Part shown: in pieces, positions 44,321-52,116 of the stretch | How the letters are laid out: the number at the start of each line of letters is the position of its first letter | Numbering within the stretch: position 1 is the stretch's first letter | Source: an uncultured Chlorobiaceae bacterium | Lineage (GTDB): Bacteria > Bacteroidota > Chlorobiia > Chlorobiales > Chlorobiaceae | Assembly: GCA_903994525.1 (NCBI GenBank) | Contig: CAJEXW010000003.1 | Span: 1-52,116 of the forward strand | Direction: 5' to 3' | Length of the DNA stretch: 52,116 nucleotides | Notes under the pieces: model-generated | What the model was told of the DNA's origin: nothing | The model's input: the letters and a program-made list of their open reading frames with translations, nothing else | Database searches by the model: none | Made by a program: the position numbers and the translations under genes

Positions 44321-45529
44321 TTATGGCTTAAGCAGCACTTCGCATTCCGGGTGGAGTTCAATAAAAAGCTGCAGCTCTTCGGACGGTACGCTGCTTGCTG
44401 TCAGTTCAATTTTTTCAAGATGCTCAAGGTGCATGATCGGAGCAATTGAGCTGACGAGGGTGTGGGTAATATCCAGCTCCTCGAGGTTGCTGAGCCCCTC
44501 GAGCGCATCGATAGAGGCAAGGGGAGTGTGTGCTATGCTCAACTCTCTCAGGTCAGCAAGAGCCTTCAGCGGCTCAATGCTTTTGATTCCGGTTTTATTG
44601 CAACGGAGATATTCGAGATTTTTAAGATCGGCAAGCGGTGTGAGGTCGGTGATGCTGGAGCTGTTGATGCCAAGTTCAATGAGGTTTTCGAGCTGCTCAA
44701 GCGGTTGCAGTGAAGCAATGGCTGTCTTGTAGCAACTGAGCTTTTCCAGCTTGACCAGCTTTTTCAGGGGAGAAAGGTCGCTGATCATGGTCTCGGAACA
44801 GTAGAGCTCCTCAAGATTCACAAGCTGACTGATTGGCTCAAGGGTGGTGACTGAGGTGCTCGATATCCAGAGCAGCTTCAGGCTTGTATGGTTACGAAGG
44901 GGCTCAAGCGATGAGAAGTCGCAGTCAAAGGCGTAGAGGCGTTGCAGTTTTTTGAGCTGCTGAAGGGGTTCAAGATCTTCAACCGGTGACTCGTCGCAAC
45001 GGAGCTGTTGCAGCTTCTCCAGGATTCGTACTGGTAAAAGATTGTGGATCCTTCTATTGTCGCAGCGGAGATGGGTGGTTTCAAAAAAGGCCAGCAGCTC
45101 AGGATCGGAGGGGTCGCGCACAACCTTCAGGGTTGATTTAACCACCTCTTTCCAGTCGGGGGTGAGGGCATTCCACCATTTTTTTCTTGAAGCGCTCTCT
45201 TGCATCAGCTCCTGGCGACAAACAGTGCGAAGGTATGCCAGTTCACTCTCCCGATTGCCGACATGGTGGAGCGTCGCCTGCTGCTCCGTCTGTTCCGAAT
45301 GGGTGCCGAAAGCGGGATCATAGGTTGAGACATTGAGCTTTTCGGTGAGGCAGCGCGTGTACCATTCCGCCTTTTTCTCTTCAAGCGTGTGATGGTGGTA
45401 TTCAGGAGATTGCTGGTCAAGAGAGGAGATCTCTTCGAAAATATCGTTTCCGCACCGGGGGCATATCGCATTGTCAGTGGTGAGAGGGTAGCCACAGATC
45501 GGGCACTGATTGTAGGTATTTTGCTCCAA
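44321..45529 (-). CDS. Zinc-ribbon / leucine-rich-repeat protein
   Basis: This 402-aa protein starts with a zinc ribbon (CPICG ... CPRCG, residues 9-27). After a linker it carries about nine consecutive 22-residue leucine-rich repeats of the SDS22/internalin type, such as LEPISQLVNLEELYCSETMI, LSPLKKLVKLEKLSCYKTAI and LTPLADLKNLEYLRCNKTGI. There is no signal peptide or membrane segment, so it is probably cytoplasmic and works by protein binding. Several repeats carry a Cys or Ser at the same position. Function is unknown. Confidence 0.82.
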   Translation of the reverse strand: MEQNTYNQCPICGYPLTTDNAICPRCGNDIFEEISSLDQQSPEYHHHTLEEKKAEWYTRCLTEKLNVSTYDPAFGTHSEQTEQQATLHHVGNRESELAYLRTVCRQELMQESASRKKWWNALTPDWKEVVKSTLKVVRDPSDPELLAFFETTHLRCDNRRIHNLLPVRILEKLQQLRCDESPVEDLEPLQQLKKLQRLYAFDCDFSSLEPLRNHTSLKLLWISSTSVTTLEPISQLVNLEELYCSETMISDLSPLKKLVKLEKLSCYKTAIASLQPLEQLENLIELGINSSSITDLTPLADLKNLEYLRCNKTGIKSIEPLKALADLRELSIAHTPLASIDALEGLSNLEELDITHTLVSSIAPIMHLEHLEKIELTASSVPSEELQLFIELHPECEVLLKP

Positions 45530-45754
45530 AATAGTAACCTCTCTTAATAGTTGATTGCCGTGTAAAGAGTAAATTGTATGAAGAATATAAAAAAAAATGT
45601 CAGGCTCATAATGCTGTCAGAATATTTTATAGCTCATTTTATCCATTTGGAAATGTACTATTTTGAAGAGCGGAGGAGGTGCTGTTGAAACCGTTTCTGT
45701 TTTTACTTTACCCTCTCATTTTGCTAACGATTATTGGACGATAGAGTTCTCGTT
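45530..45754. promoter_or_regulatory. Divergent upstream region of the LRR gene and dnaE
   Basis: This 225-bp A/T-rich gap contains promoters for both genes, but no operator or structured leader could be recognised. No gene is seen. Confidence 0.35.
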
Positions 45755-48700
45755 ATGGATTTTATACATTTACATGCTCATACGCACTACTCGATGCAGA
45801 GTAGTCCGATTTTTCCCAATGAGTTATTTGCTTCAGCAGTCAGGTTTGGCATGGAAAGTATTGCTGTCACCGATTATTGCGCCATGTTCAACATGCCGGA
45901 GCTTTTCAGCGAGGCTAAAAGCGCCGGAATCCGGCTGATTATCGGCAGCGAGCTTCTTCTGCTTGAAGCCGATACCCATCAGGGCAGGCGTCATCCTGTT
46001 TCACCCTCACTGGTCGTGCTTGTCCAGAATGAGCTGGGCTACAAAAATCTCTGTGTGTTGTTGTCAAGGGCGGCAAAAGAGGGGTTTGTTCATGGTATGC
46101 CCCATATCGAGAGTCGCCTGCTTGAACGCTGCCATGATGGTCTGATATGCCTTTCATCCTACTCGTCAGGGAGAATCGGCCGAGCCTTGCTTGCCGGCGC
46201 CAGGGATGAGGCTGAAACATTTACGGCCTGGTACCAGGAGATTTTTGGCGACAACTTTTATCTGGAGCTGCAGCGTCACTCGACACCTTTTGATGAGCAG
46301 CTCAATGAAGAGACTCGTGCGCTGGCTGAAAAATTTTCGGTTGAGCTGGTTGCCACCAATAATGTTCACTATCTCGAGAGGAAGGATGCCGGTTGCTACA
46401 GGGCCATGGTCGCCAACCGGACCAAAGAGAAGCTTTCGAGCCAGAATCTGCTTGCGCTTGCCGGCAGCGACCATTATCTGAAATCTTCTGAGGAGATGAG
46501 CCTTCTCTTCAGTAATGAGCACGGGGAGTTGACCAATACGGTTCGCATTGCTGAAAAGTGCTCTTACCGTTTTGGTGACAAGGAGCCTGTTCTGCCGCAT
46601 TTTCCTCTGCCCGAGGGGTTTGATAATGAGGCGGAATATCTTCGTCATCTCACCCGGGAGGGGGCCAAAGAGAAGTATGCCGATGCCTCGCTCGATGGAA
46701 TCACTCCCGGGGAGGTGACTGCCCGAATTGAACTTGAGCTTGGAGTCATTGAAAAGATGGGGTTCAGCTCCTACTTTCTCATTGTCAGTGACCTGATTGC
46801 CGCTTCGCGGCGTCTTGGTTATTCAGTTGGTCCGGGTCGAGGATCTGCGGCGGGAAGTATTGTTGCCTATCTTACCGGTATTACAAGGATTGATCCGCTG
46901 AAGTACAAGCTGCTTTTTGAGCGTTTTTTGAATCCGGAACGCTCTTCAATGCCCGATATTGACATTGATTTTACCCCGGTCGGCAAGCAGAAGGTGCTTG
47001 AATATACGGTTGAAAAGTATGGTACGGGGAGCGTAGCCAAGGTTATAGCTATCGGTACCTTTGGTGCAAAAGCGGCTATTCGTGATGCGGGTCGAGTGCT
47101 GGAGGTGCCGCTCGCTCTGGTGGACAGACTTGCCAAAATGGTTCCTGTTAAACCGGGTATAACCCTTGAAAAAGCGCTTGTTGAATCCAGAGAGCTGAAG
47201 CAGTTTGCTGAAAGCAGCCCGGAGCTTCGCGAGTTGATGGTTTCGGCTCGTGCGCTTGAGGGGCGCGCTCGCAACGTCTCCATGCATGCCGGAGCGGTGG
47301 TGATTACCGACGGGCCGCTGGAGGAGCAGGTTCCGCTCTATGTCTCCAACAAGATTGAGACGGAGGTGCGCATGTTCGCCGATGAGTTTGATCTTGATGC
47401 GCCTGAACAGCTCAAGGCAAAAGCGTCGGTTGGCAGCGAAGAGAAACAGGTGGTGACCCAGTTCGACAAGAACTGGATAGAGACCTCCGGATTGCTCAAG
47501 ATCGATTATCTCGGTCTTGAGACGCTTGCCGTTATTGATGAGACGCTGAAGATGATCAAGCGACGTCACAATCTTGATATTGAGCTTGAGAAGGTGCCCA
47601 TGACCGATCGCAAGACCTTCAAGATTTTTCAGGAGGGGAAGATGGCCGGTATTTTCCAGTTTGAATCGTCCGGTATGCAGAGTTATATGACCCGTCTGCA
47701 GCCCACCCAGATTGGCGACATCATCGCCATGAGCGCCCTCTATCGTCCGGGTGCTCTCAATGCGCGCATTGATGAACGGCGTAACGCTGTGGATCTTTTT
47801 GTCGATCGCAAGCATGGCCGGGAGGCAATTGATTATATGCACCCGATGCTTGAAGAGATTTTGAAGGAGACCTACGGAGTGATTGTCTATCAGGAGCAGG
47901 TGATGCAGATTTCGCAGGTGATGGGCGGCTTTTCCCTGGCCAAGGCCGACAATTTGCGCAAGGCCATGGGCAAAAAGAAGCCTGAAATCATGGAGAAGTA
48001 CAAAGCCGATTTTGTCAAGGGTGCCATTGAGCAGGGGGTGCATGATACGCTTGCCACCAGGGTTTTTGAGCTGATGGCCGAGTTCGCCGGGTACGGTTTT
48101 AACAAGAGCCACTCTGCTGCGTATGGTGTGCTTGCCTACTGGACAGGCTACCTCAAGGCTCATTATCCGATAGAGTTTGTCACGGCGGTGCTGAACAGTG
48201 AAATCGGCGATATTGAACGGATGAAGCATTTGACTGATGAGGCAAAGAGTTTCGGTATAGCGACGCTTCCTCCTTCGATCAACAAAAGTGATGCCCTTTT
48301 TTCGGTGGAGGATGCTGACGGCCGTTCATGTATCCGGGTCGGCCTCAGTGCCATCAAGCAGGTTGGGGGGGCGGCAAGAGCGGTCGTCACCTCAAGGATG
48401 CGGCGCAAACGTGATTTTGTCAACCTTTTTGATTTGGCCGCATCGGTTGATCTGCGGGTGATGAACCGCAAGGCGCTGGAGTGCCTTATTCTTTCGGGAG
48501 CATTTGATGAACTCGATCGTCATCGTGCAAGGCTGCTTGCCAATGTTGACAAGGCCATCAAGTTTGGGCAGATGCAGAATCGTTCGGTGACGCTTGGGCA
48601 GTGTGGTTTTTTTTCTGCCGAGAATGGAGAGGGGGTTGAGGAGATGCACTATCCTGATATGGAGCAGGCCGAAATGATGCCGGAGGCGGAAAAGTTGCTT

Positions 48701-49324
48701 CATGAAAAGAGACTGGTTGGTTTTTACCTCAGCCGTCATCCACTCTCTTCCTATCGTCGCGACTGGCAGGCCTTTGCGACGCTTCTGCTTGACTCAAAAG
48801 AGGTGGTGGCAGCCAGGCAGTACAAGGTTATCGGTGTTATTGTCTCCGTGAAACATCATCAGGACAAGAAGGGAAAGCAGATGCTGTTTGGCTGCCTTGA
48901 AGATTTTACAGGAAAGGCTGATTTTACTGTTTTCGCAAGTCTTTATGAACAGTATGGCCATCACTTCAAGCCGGAAGAGGTAGTGATGCTGGTTGCTGAA
49001 GGTGAGGTAAGTGGCGGTATACTCAAACTGCTTGTCAGGGAGGTGGTGCCAATCAAAAAGGTGAGGCACGCCCTTGTGAAAAAAGTTATTCTCAAGATTG
49101 ATGCCGATGATCAGATGCAGTTGGAAAAACTTGAAAAGGTGAAGAAAATTTTTAATGCGGCAAAAGGGGGGACTCCGGTAGAGTTTGAGGTGAAGGCTCA
49201 GTCGGGTGATAATATTGAAACGATTACTCTTTTTGCTCGCAGTACCCCGGTTGATCCTTCGGAGAGTACTCTTGAAAAGCTTGAAGAGATTCTTGGCGCT
49301 GACAATGTTCGGATTTCTGGTTAG
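45755..49324 (+). CDS. dnaE: DNA polymerase III alpha subunit
   Basis: This is the replicative polymerase. It has an N-terminal PHP domain (FIHLHAHTHYSM), the polymerase core with catalytic aspartates in MPDIDIDF (D401, D403, D405 in this numbering, as in E. coli D401/D403), GPGRGSAAGSIVAYLTGIT, YQEQVMQISQVMGGFS, and a C-terminal OB-fold region (VIGVIVSVKHHQDKKGKQ). The length is 1189 aa. The frame is open to a TTG at 45734, but the ATG at 45755 begins the family N-terminus and gives the matching numbering. Confidence 0.97.
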   Translation: MDFIHLHAHTHYSMQSSPIFPNELFASAVRFGMESIAVTDYCAMFNMPELFSEAKSAGIRLIIGSELLLLEADTHQGRRHPVSPSLVVLVQNELGYKNLCVLLSRAAKEGFVHGMPHIESRLLERCHDGLICLSSYSSGRIGRALLAGARDEAETFTAWYQEIFGDNFYLELQRHSTPFDEQLNEETRALAEKFSVELVATNNVHYLERKDAGCYRAMVANRTKEKLSSQNLLALAGSDHYLKSSEEMSLLFSNEHGELTNTVRIAEKCSYRFGDKEPVLPHFPLPEGFDNEAEYLRHLTREGAKEKYADASLDGITPGEVTARIELELGVIEKMGFSSYFLIVSDLIAASRRLGYSVGPGRGSAAGSIVAYLTGITRIDPLKYKLLFERFLNPERSSMPDIDIDFTPVGKQKVLEYTVEKYGTGSVAKVIAIGTFGAKAAIRDAGRVLEVPLALVDRLAKMVPVKPGITLEKALVESRELKQFAESSPELRELMVSARALEGRARNVSMHAGAVVITDGPLEEQVPLYVSNKIETEVRMFADEFDLDAPEQLKAKASVGSEEKQVVTQFDKNWIETSGLLKIDYLGLETLAVIDETLKMIKRRHNLDIELEKVPMTDRKTFKIFQEGKMAGIFQFESSGMQSYMTRLQPTQIGDIIAMSALYRPGALNARIDERRNAVDLFVDRKHGREAIDYMHPMLEEILKETYGVIVYQEQVMQISQVMGGFSLAKADNLRKAMGKKKPEIMEKYKADFVKGAIEQGVHDTLATRVFELMAEFAGYGFNKSHSAAYGVLAYWTGYLKAHYPIEFVTAVLNSEIGDIERMKHLTDEAKSFGIATLPPSINKSDALFSVEDADGRSCIRVGLSAIKQVGGAARAVVTSRMRRKRDFVNLFDLAASVDLRVMNRKALECLILSGAFDELDRHRARLLANVDKAIKFGQMQNRSVTLGQCGFFSAENGEGVEEMHYPDMEQAEMMPEAEKLLHEKRLVGFYLSRHPLSSYRRDWQAFATLLLDSKEVVAARQYKVIGVIVSVKHHQDKKGKQMLFGCLEDFTGKADFTVFASLYEQYGHHFKPEEVVMLVAEGEVSGGILKLLVREVVPIKKVRHALVKKVILKIDADDQMQLEKLEKVKKIFNAAKGGTPVEFEVKAQSGDNIETITLFARSTPVDPSESTLEKLEEILGADNVRISG

Positions 49325-49423
49325 TCTGATTTGTTTAACAATAATTTTATTACTTTCTTAACTGGTTGGCTGTGATAAGATGTCGGTACTGTCAATTAAT
49401 TCTAAACTGGTAGATAACTAACA

Positions 49424-49750
49424 ATGAGCGGAAAATATCTTGCGGCTACAGACCTGAATTTCCAGGCTGAGATTCTTGATTCAGATAAAGTCGCGCTGGT
49501 GGATTTTTGGGCAACATGGTGTGGTCCCTGTATGATGCTTGGCCCTGTTATTGAGGAGCTTGCGGGAGACTATGAGGGGAAGGCGATTATTGCCAAACTC
49601 AATGTTGATGAGAACCCGAATACTGCGGCGAAGTATGGTATCAGGAGCATTCCTTCTCTGCTTATTTTCAAAAACGGGGAGGTTGTCGACCAGATGCTTG
49701 GTGCCATGCCCAAGAACATGATTGCAAAAAAGATTGACGAGTATCTCTGA
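49424..49750 (+). CDS. trxA: Thioredoxin
   Basis: This 108-aa thioredoxin has the active site WATWCGPCMMLGP (C33, C36) and the cis-Pro region YGIRSIPSLLIFKNGE. It reduces cytosolic disulfides and is recycled by the adjacent thioredoxin reductase. The gene follows dnaE by ~100 bp. Confidence 0.97.
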   Translation: MSGKYLAATDLNFQAEILDSDKVALVDFWATWCGPCMMLGPVIEELAGDYEGKAIIAKLNVDENPNTAAKYGIRSIPSLLIFKNGEVVDQMLGAMPKNMIAKKIDEYL

Positions 49751-49784
49751 TAGTACCATAGAAACCATTGATGATCTTTCTTTT

Positions 49785-49817
49785 CCGGCACTCCCGCCTT
49801 CGGGAGCGGGTGGCCGG
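49785..49817 (+). repeat. GC-rich hairpin between trxA and trxB
   Basis: CTCCCG-CCTT-CGGGAG is nested in outer CCGG/CCGG pairing. It lacks a following T-run, so it is not a clear terminator. It lies between trxA and trxB and may affect relative expression. Confidence 0.45.
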
Positions 49818-49852
49818 TTCCGCTTCATTTAACTCTCTCAGGAACAAGTATC

Positions 49853-50788
49853 ATGAAAAGTGACGTACGTGACCTGATTATTATGGGCACAGGGCCTGCC
49901 GGTTATACAGCCGCTATCTACTCAGGGAGGGCTAATATTACCCCCCTTGTCATCGAGGGTATTCAACCCGGCGGGCAGCTTATGATCACCACCGAAATTG
50001 AGAATTTCCCAGGTTTTCCGGAGGGTATTCGGGGTCCGGAGCTGATGGCCAAAATGCGTGAGCAGGCGGTAAAGTTTGGGGCAGAGTTTGTCGGGGGGAG
50101 TGTTATCGATGTCGATCTTTCGAGAACTCCCTTTTGCCTTGCGCTTGAGGATGGCAGAGAGTTTTTGACCCACACTCTTATCGTTGCCACTGGAGCGAAT
50201 GCCAAATGGCTTGGTATTGATTCTGAAAACCGTTACAGGGGCAAGGGCGTCTCTGCCTGCGCGACCTGTGATGGTTTTTTCTTCCGTGATGCAAAGGTGT
50301 TTGTTGTTGGCGGTGGTGACACAGCTATGGAGGAGGCGCTTTTTTTGACAAAATTTGCCTCTGAAGTGGTGCTTGTTCATCGGCGTGAGGCGTTCAGGGC
50401 ATCAAAAATCATGACACTCCGTACCAAAAGAAATCCAAAAATCAGCATGATGCTCAATGAGGTGGTTGATGAGATTCTTGGTGACGGTCAGAAGGTGACT
50501 GCAATTCGTCTGAAAAATGTTGTGACAGGCGAATGTTCAGAGCACTCGTGTGATGGTGTTTTTCTTGCGATTGGCCATGCTCCCAATTCTGGACTCTTCA
50601 AGGATCAGCTTGAACTCGATGATTATGGCTACATCAAAACAAAAAAATCGTCGGCAGAGACCAATGTTCCCGGAGTTTTTGCCTGTGGTGATGTTCAGGA
50701 TACCTCCTACCGGCAGGCCGTAACGGCCGTGGGTACCGGATGTATGGCCGCAGTTGATGCCGAACGGTTCCTCGAATCAATACGGTAG
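49853..50788 (+). CDS. trxB: Thioredoxin reductase
   Basis: This 311-aa flavoenzyme reduces thioredoxin with NADPH. It has an N-terminal FAD motif GTGPAGYTAAIYSGRA, a redox-active pair C136-A-T-C139 in SACATCDGFFF, the NADPH motif VVGGGDTAMEEALFLTKF, and the C-terminal FAD contact ACGDVQDTSYRQAVTAVGTG. It pairs with trxA upstream. Confidence 0.96.
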   Translation: MKSDVRDLIIMGTGPAGYTAAIYSGRANITPLVIEGIQPGGQLMITTEIENFPGFPEGIRGPELMAKMREQAVKFGAEFVGGSVIDVDLSRTPFCLALEDGREFLTHTLIVATGANAKWLGIDSENRYRGKGVSACATCDGFFFRDAKVFVVGGGDTAMEEALFLTKFASEVVLVHRREAFRASKIMTLRTKRNPKISMMLNEVVDEILGDGQKVTAIRLKNVVTGECSEHSCDGVFLAIGHAPNSGLFKDQLELDDYGYIKTKKSSAETNVPGVFACGDVQDTSYRQAVTAVGTGCMAAVDAERFLESIR

Positions 50789-50826
50789 GGCCGACTTTGA
50801 CCTCCCGGACTCCCTCCACTCATCGC

Positions 50827-51225
50827 TCACTTTCGCTGACGGGTTTCAAAAAAGTCTCCGACCACGGTGTTGAAGCCGTAAGCAAGTTCAAGTGCTTCGG
50901 CTTCGCTCCTGGTGAACCATCTGATCATCTCCCCTTCATGTAGATCAATCTCTTCTGGCTCGAAGTTCGCCTGTAGCATGAAGACATACTCCCGGCGGTC
51001 CGAAAATTCATAGATCCGGAACAGTCGACACCCCTCCACATTGATCTCCATCTCTTCGAGCATCTCCCGAACAATACACTCTTCAGCGCTCTCTCCCTCT
51101 TCAAGGTGTCCACCGGGCAGATCCCATACTCCGGGATAGGGAATTGACGGGATGTTGTCGCGCAAAAAAAGCAGCACCTGACCGGAGCTGTTGAAAAAGA
51201 TGATGCTTGCGCCAGGGAGCCTCAT
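50827..51225 (-). CDS. Nudix hydrolase
   Basis: This 132-aa protein has the complete Nudix box GGHLEEGESAEECIVREMLEEMEI (G-x5-E-x7-REUxEExGU form, E-E pair present). It hydrolyses a nucleoside-diphosphate-linked substrate; which one is not evident. The start overlaps the stop of the small membrane-protein gene (ATGA), so translation is coupled. Confidence 0.92.
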   Translation of the reverse strand: MRLPGASIIFFNSSGQVLLFLRDNIPSIPYPGVWDLPGGHLEEGESAEECIVREMLEEMEINVEGCRLFRIYEFSDRREYVFMLQANFEPEEIDLHEGEMIRWFTRSEAEALELAYGFNTVVGDFFETRQRK

Positions 51226-51473
51226 GCGGTTGTTGCAGATTCAACTCTTCGTCTTGAAGAGGGAGGCGCAGTATCATCTGCTGATTTGTCTTGCGTTATG
51301 CCGACAAACAACGAACCAACTGCAAAGGTCAGGAGGCCAACTGCGGCTCCGGTCAAGGCGTGAAGGGCAACAGGAAGACCAACTACCGGCAGGAGCAATG
51401 CGGCACCCGCCGGTAGTTCAGGCAGGTGTATTGCTATCTGAGGCTTTTGTCTGCTCTCTTCTGGTGCTGTCAT
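51222..51473 (-). CDS. Small hydrophobic protein of unknown function
   Basis: This 83-aa protein has one long hydrophobic stretch (residues about 19-60, AALLLPVVGLPVALHALTGA and following) that could be two tightly packed helices, flanked by hydrophilic ends. It is probably in the inner membrane. No family was recognised. Its stop overlaps the Nudix hydrolase start by ATGA, so the two form an operon. Confidence 0.55.
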   Translation of the reverse strand: MTAPEESRQKPQIAIHLPELPAGAALLLPVVGLPVALHALTGAAVGLLTFAVGSLFVGITQDKSADDTAPPSSRRRVESATTA

Positions 51474-51665
51474 GGTCAGTGGTAGAGTTGTGAAGTTGAT
51501 AATGCTTTCGTCACAGATTACTCACAAAGAGCCTTACCCGACCAATATAACCATCTCCCTTCATTTTTTATCTCTGAAAGGTTACGTTTTCCCGCCACTT
51601 GCGGTGAGGTTTGTTCAGCAGGCATTGCTCCCATGGGTCTCAATGGCTGATGAGAACTGCAGAGA
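51474..51665. other. Intergenic region between the small membrane protein and the cytochrome gene
   Basis: No gene is seen. Both flanking genes are on the minus strand, so this stretch is downstream of the cytochrome and upstream of the small membrane protein. It may carry the promoter of the latter. Confidence 0.3.
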
Positions 51666-52116
51666 CTAATCATCATCTTCAGCCTCACCATTTCGATGGC
51701 ATCGGACACAATTCTGGTAGTTACTGATTCTGCGATGTTTTTGAGCCATACGAGCCTCGCTGTGTTCATGACAGTTGTAGCAGGTATATTTTTTATAGTT
51801 GTTTGAGTCAGTGTGACATGTCGTGCAACTGACCTTGTGTTCACGGTCAAGTCTGAAATATCGGCTATGGTCAAAGCTTGCAGGCTTCCAGCGGCTGGAG
51901 CTGTGACATGTTCCACACCCAGCTTGTGACTGACGATGCAGGCTGTCACCGGGCTGGTCATCTTTGTGGCAACTGATGCAGGCTTTTGTATTGGTTGCAC
52001 CCAGGCTCTTGTGGTTGAATGTCGCCGGCTTCCATTTGTTTGTCTGGTGGCACTCGGCGCAGTTTGTGGAGACACTCTGGTGAAGCCTGTCTGTAGGTCT
52101 GTCTGCCTTGTGGCAG
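51666..52116 (-). CDS. Multiheme cytochrome c (3' part, runs off the window)
   Basis: Reading the minus strand from the window edge to a TAG at 51668-51666 gives ~149 residues with six full CxxCH heme sites: CAECH, CISCH, CGTCH, CSTTCH-type (SCTTCH), CYNCH and CVRCH. A partial seventh (..CH) is at the edge. Two repeats share a CxxCH....WKPAxFxH pattern (CHQTNKWKPATFNH and CHSSSRWKPASFDH), typical of periplasmic multiheme c cytochromes. The protein ends RNGEAEDDD. The N-terminus and signal peptide are outside. It probably moves electrons in the periplasm. Confidence 0.9.
   Translation of the reverse strand, partial: CHKADRPTDRLHQSVSTNCAECHQTNKWKPATFNHKSLGATNTKACISCHKDDQPGDSLHRQSQAGCGTCHSSSRWKPASFDHSRYFRLDREHKVSCTTCHTDSNNYKKYTCYNCHEHSEARMAQKHRRISNYQNCVRCHRNGEAEDDD

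Noticed and set aside
51518..52075. 185-aa minus-strand frame (MSPQTAPSATRQ...)
   Set aside because: It is a Thr/Ser-rich shadow of the cytochrome frame, which has seven CxxCH-type sites one frame over.

Overview
The window reads as a chromosomal segment of a green sulfur bacterium (Chlorobiaceae, Chlorobium/Pelodictyon type). This is an inference from the overall character of the proteins: an ArsA-type ATPase, a long SerA, E. coli-type DAHP synthase, a multiheme c-type cytochrome, and expanded AAA-ATPase/PD-(D/E)XK genes. No chlorosome or reaction-centre gene is visible to prove it. No rRNA, tRNA or CRISPR array was found.

Region 1 (1-14664) is a surface-polysaccharide (O-antigen/capsule-like) cluster, all on the + strand. 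It holds a methyltransferase, a sugar-nucleotide SDR, a DegT aminotransferase, a GT-A glycosyltransferase, an O-acyltransferase, a GT10 fucosyltransferase-like enzyme, GT2 and GT4 enzymes, an asparagine synthetase, an EpsG/Wzy-like polymerase, two paralogous GT4 enzymes, and a membrane-anchored transglutaminase-like protein. Most neighbours overlap by ATGA/TAATG or lie a few bases apart. The part from 4.1 to 7.5 kb is much more AT-rich than the rest and looks imported.

Region 2 (about 14.7-27.9 kb) is a rearranged accessory region. It opens with a MazF/PemK-type toxin-antitoxin pair. Then come five near-full-length tandem copies, and one 5'-truncated copy, of a two-domain protein: an AAA-ATPase-like N-terminus with a PD-(D/E)XK nuclease-like C-terminus. 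They are interleaved with three decayed fragments of one nucleotide-sugar dehydrogenase gene and one C-terminal fragment of GDP-mannose 4,6-dehydratase. The layout is [dehydrogenase remnant-A-B-C]-[remnant-D-E]-[remnant-gmd fragment]-two unknown genes-truncated F. Shared spacers, palindromic repeats, a ~525-bp direct repeat and patchwork similarity show repeated duplication and recombination. This is the most interesting part of the window.

Region 3 (27.9-52.1 kb) is ordinary, GC-richer core genome. It contains a minus-strand GH13-like/PfkB/Na+-symporter/Maf operon, then truA, a LysM lytic transglycosylase, an ArsA-type ATPase, serA (convergent, with a shared bidirectional terminator), DAHP synthase, a GNAT-like protein, an outer-membrane protein, an RsbW-like ATPase, pgi, a zinc-ribbon/LRR protein, dnaE, trxA, trxB, a small membrane protein coupled to a Nudix hydrolase, and the 3' part of a multiheme cytochrome c gene that runs off the window.
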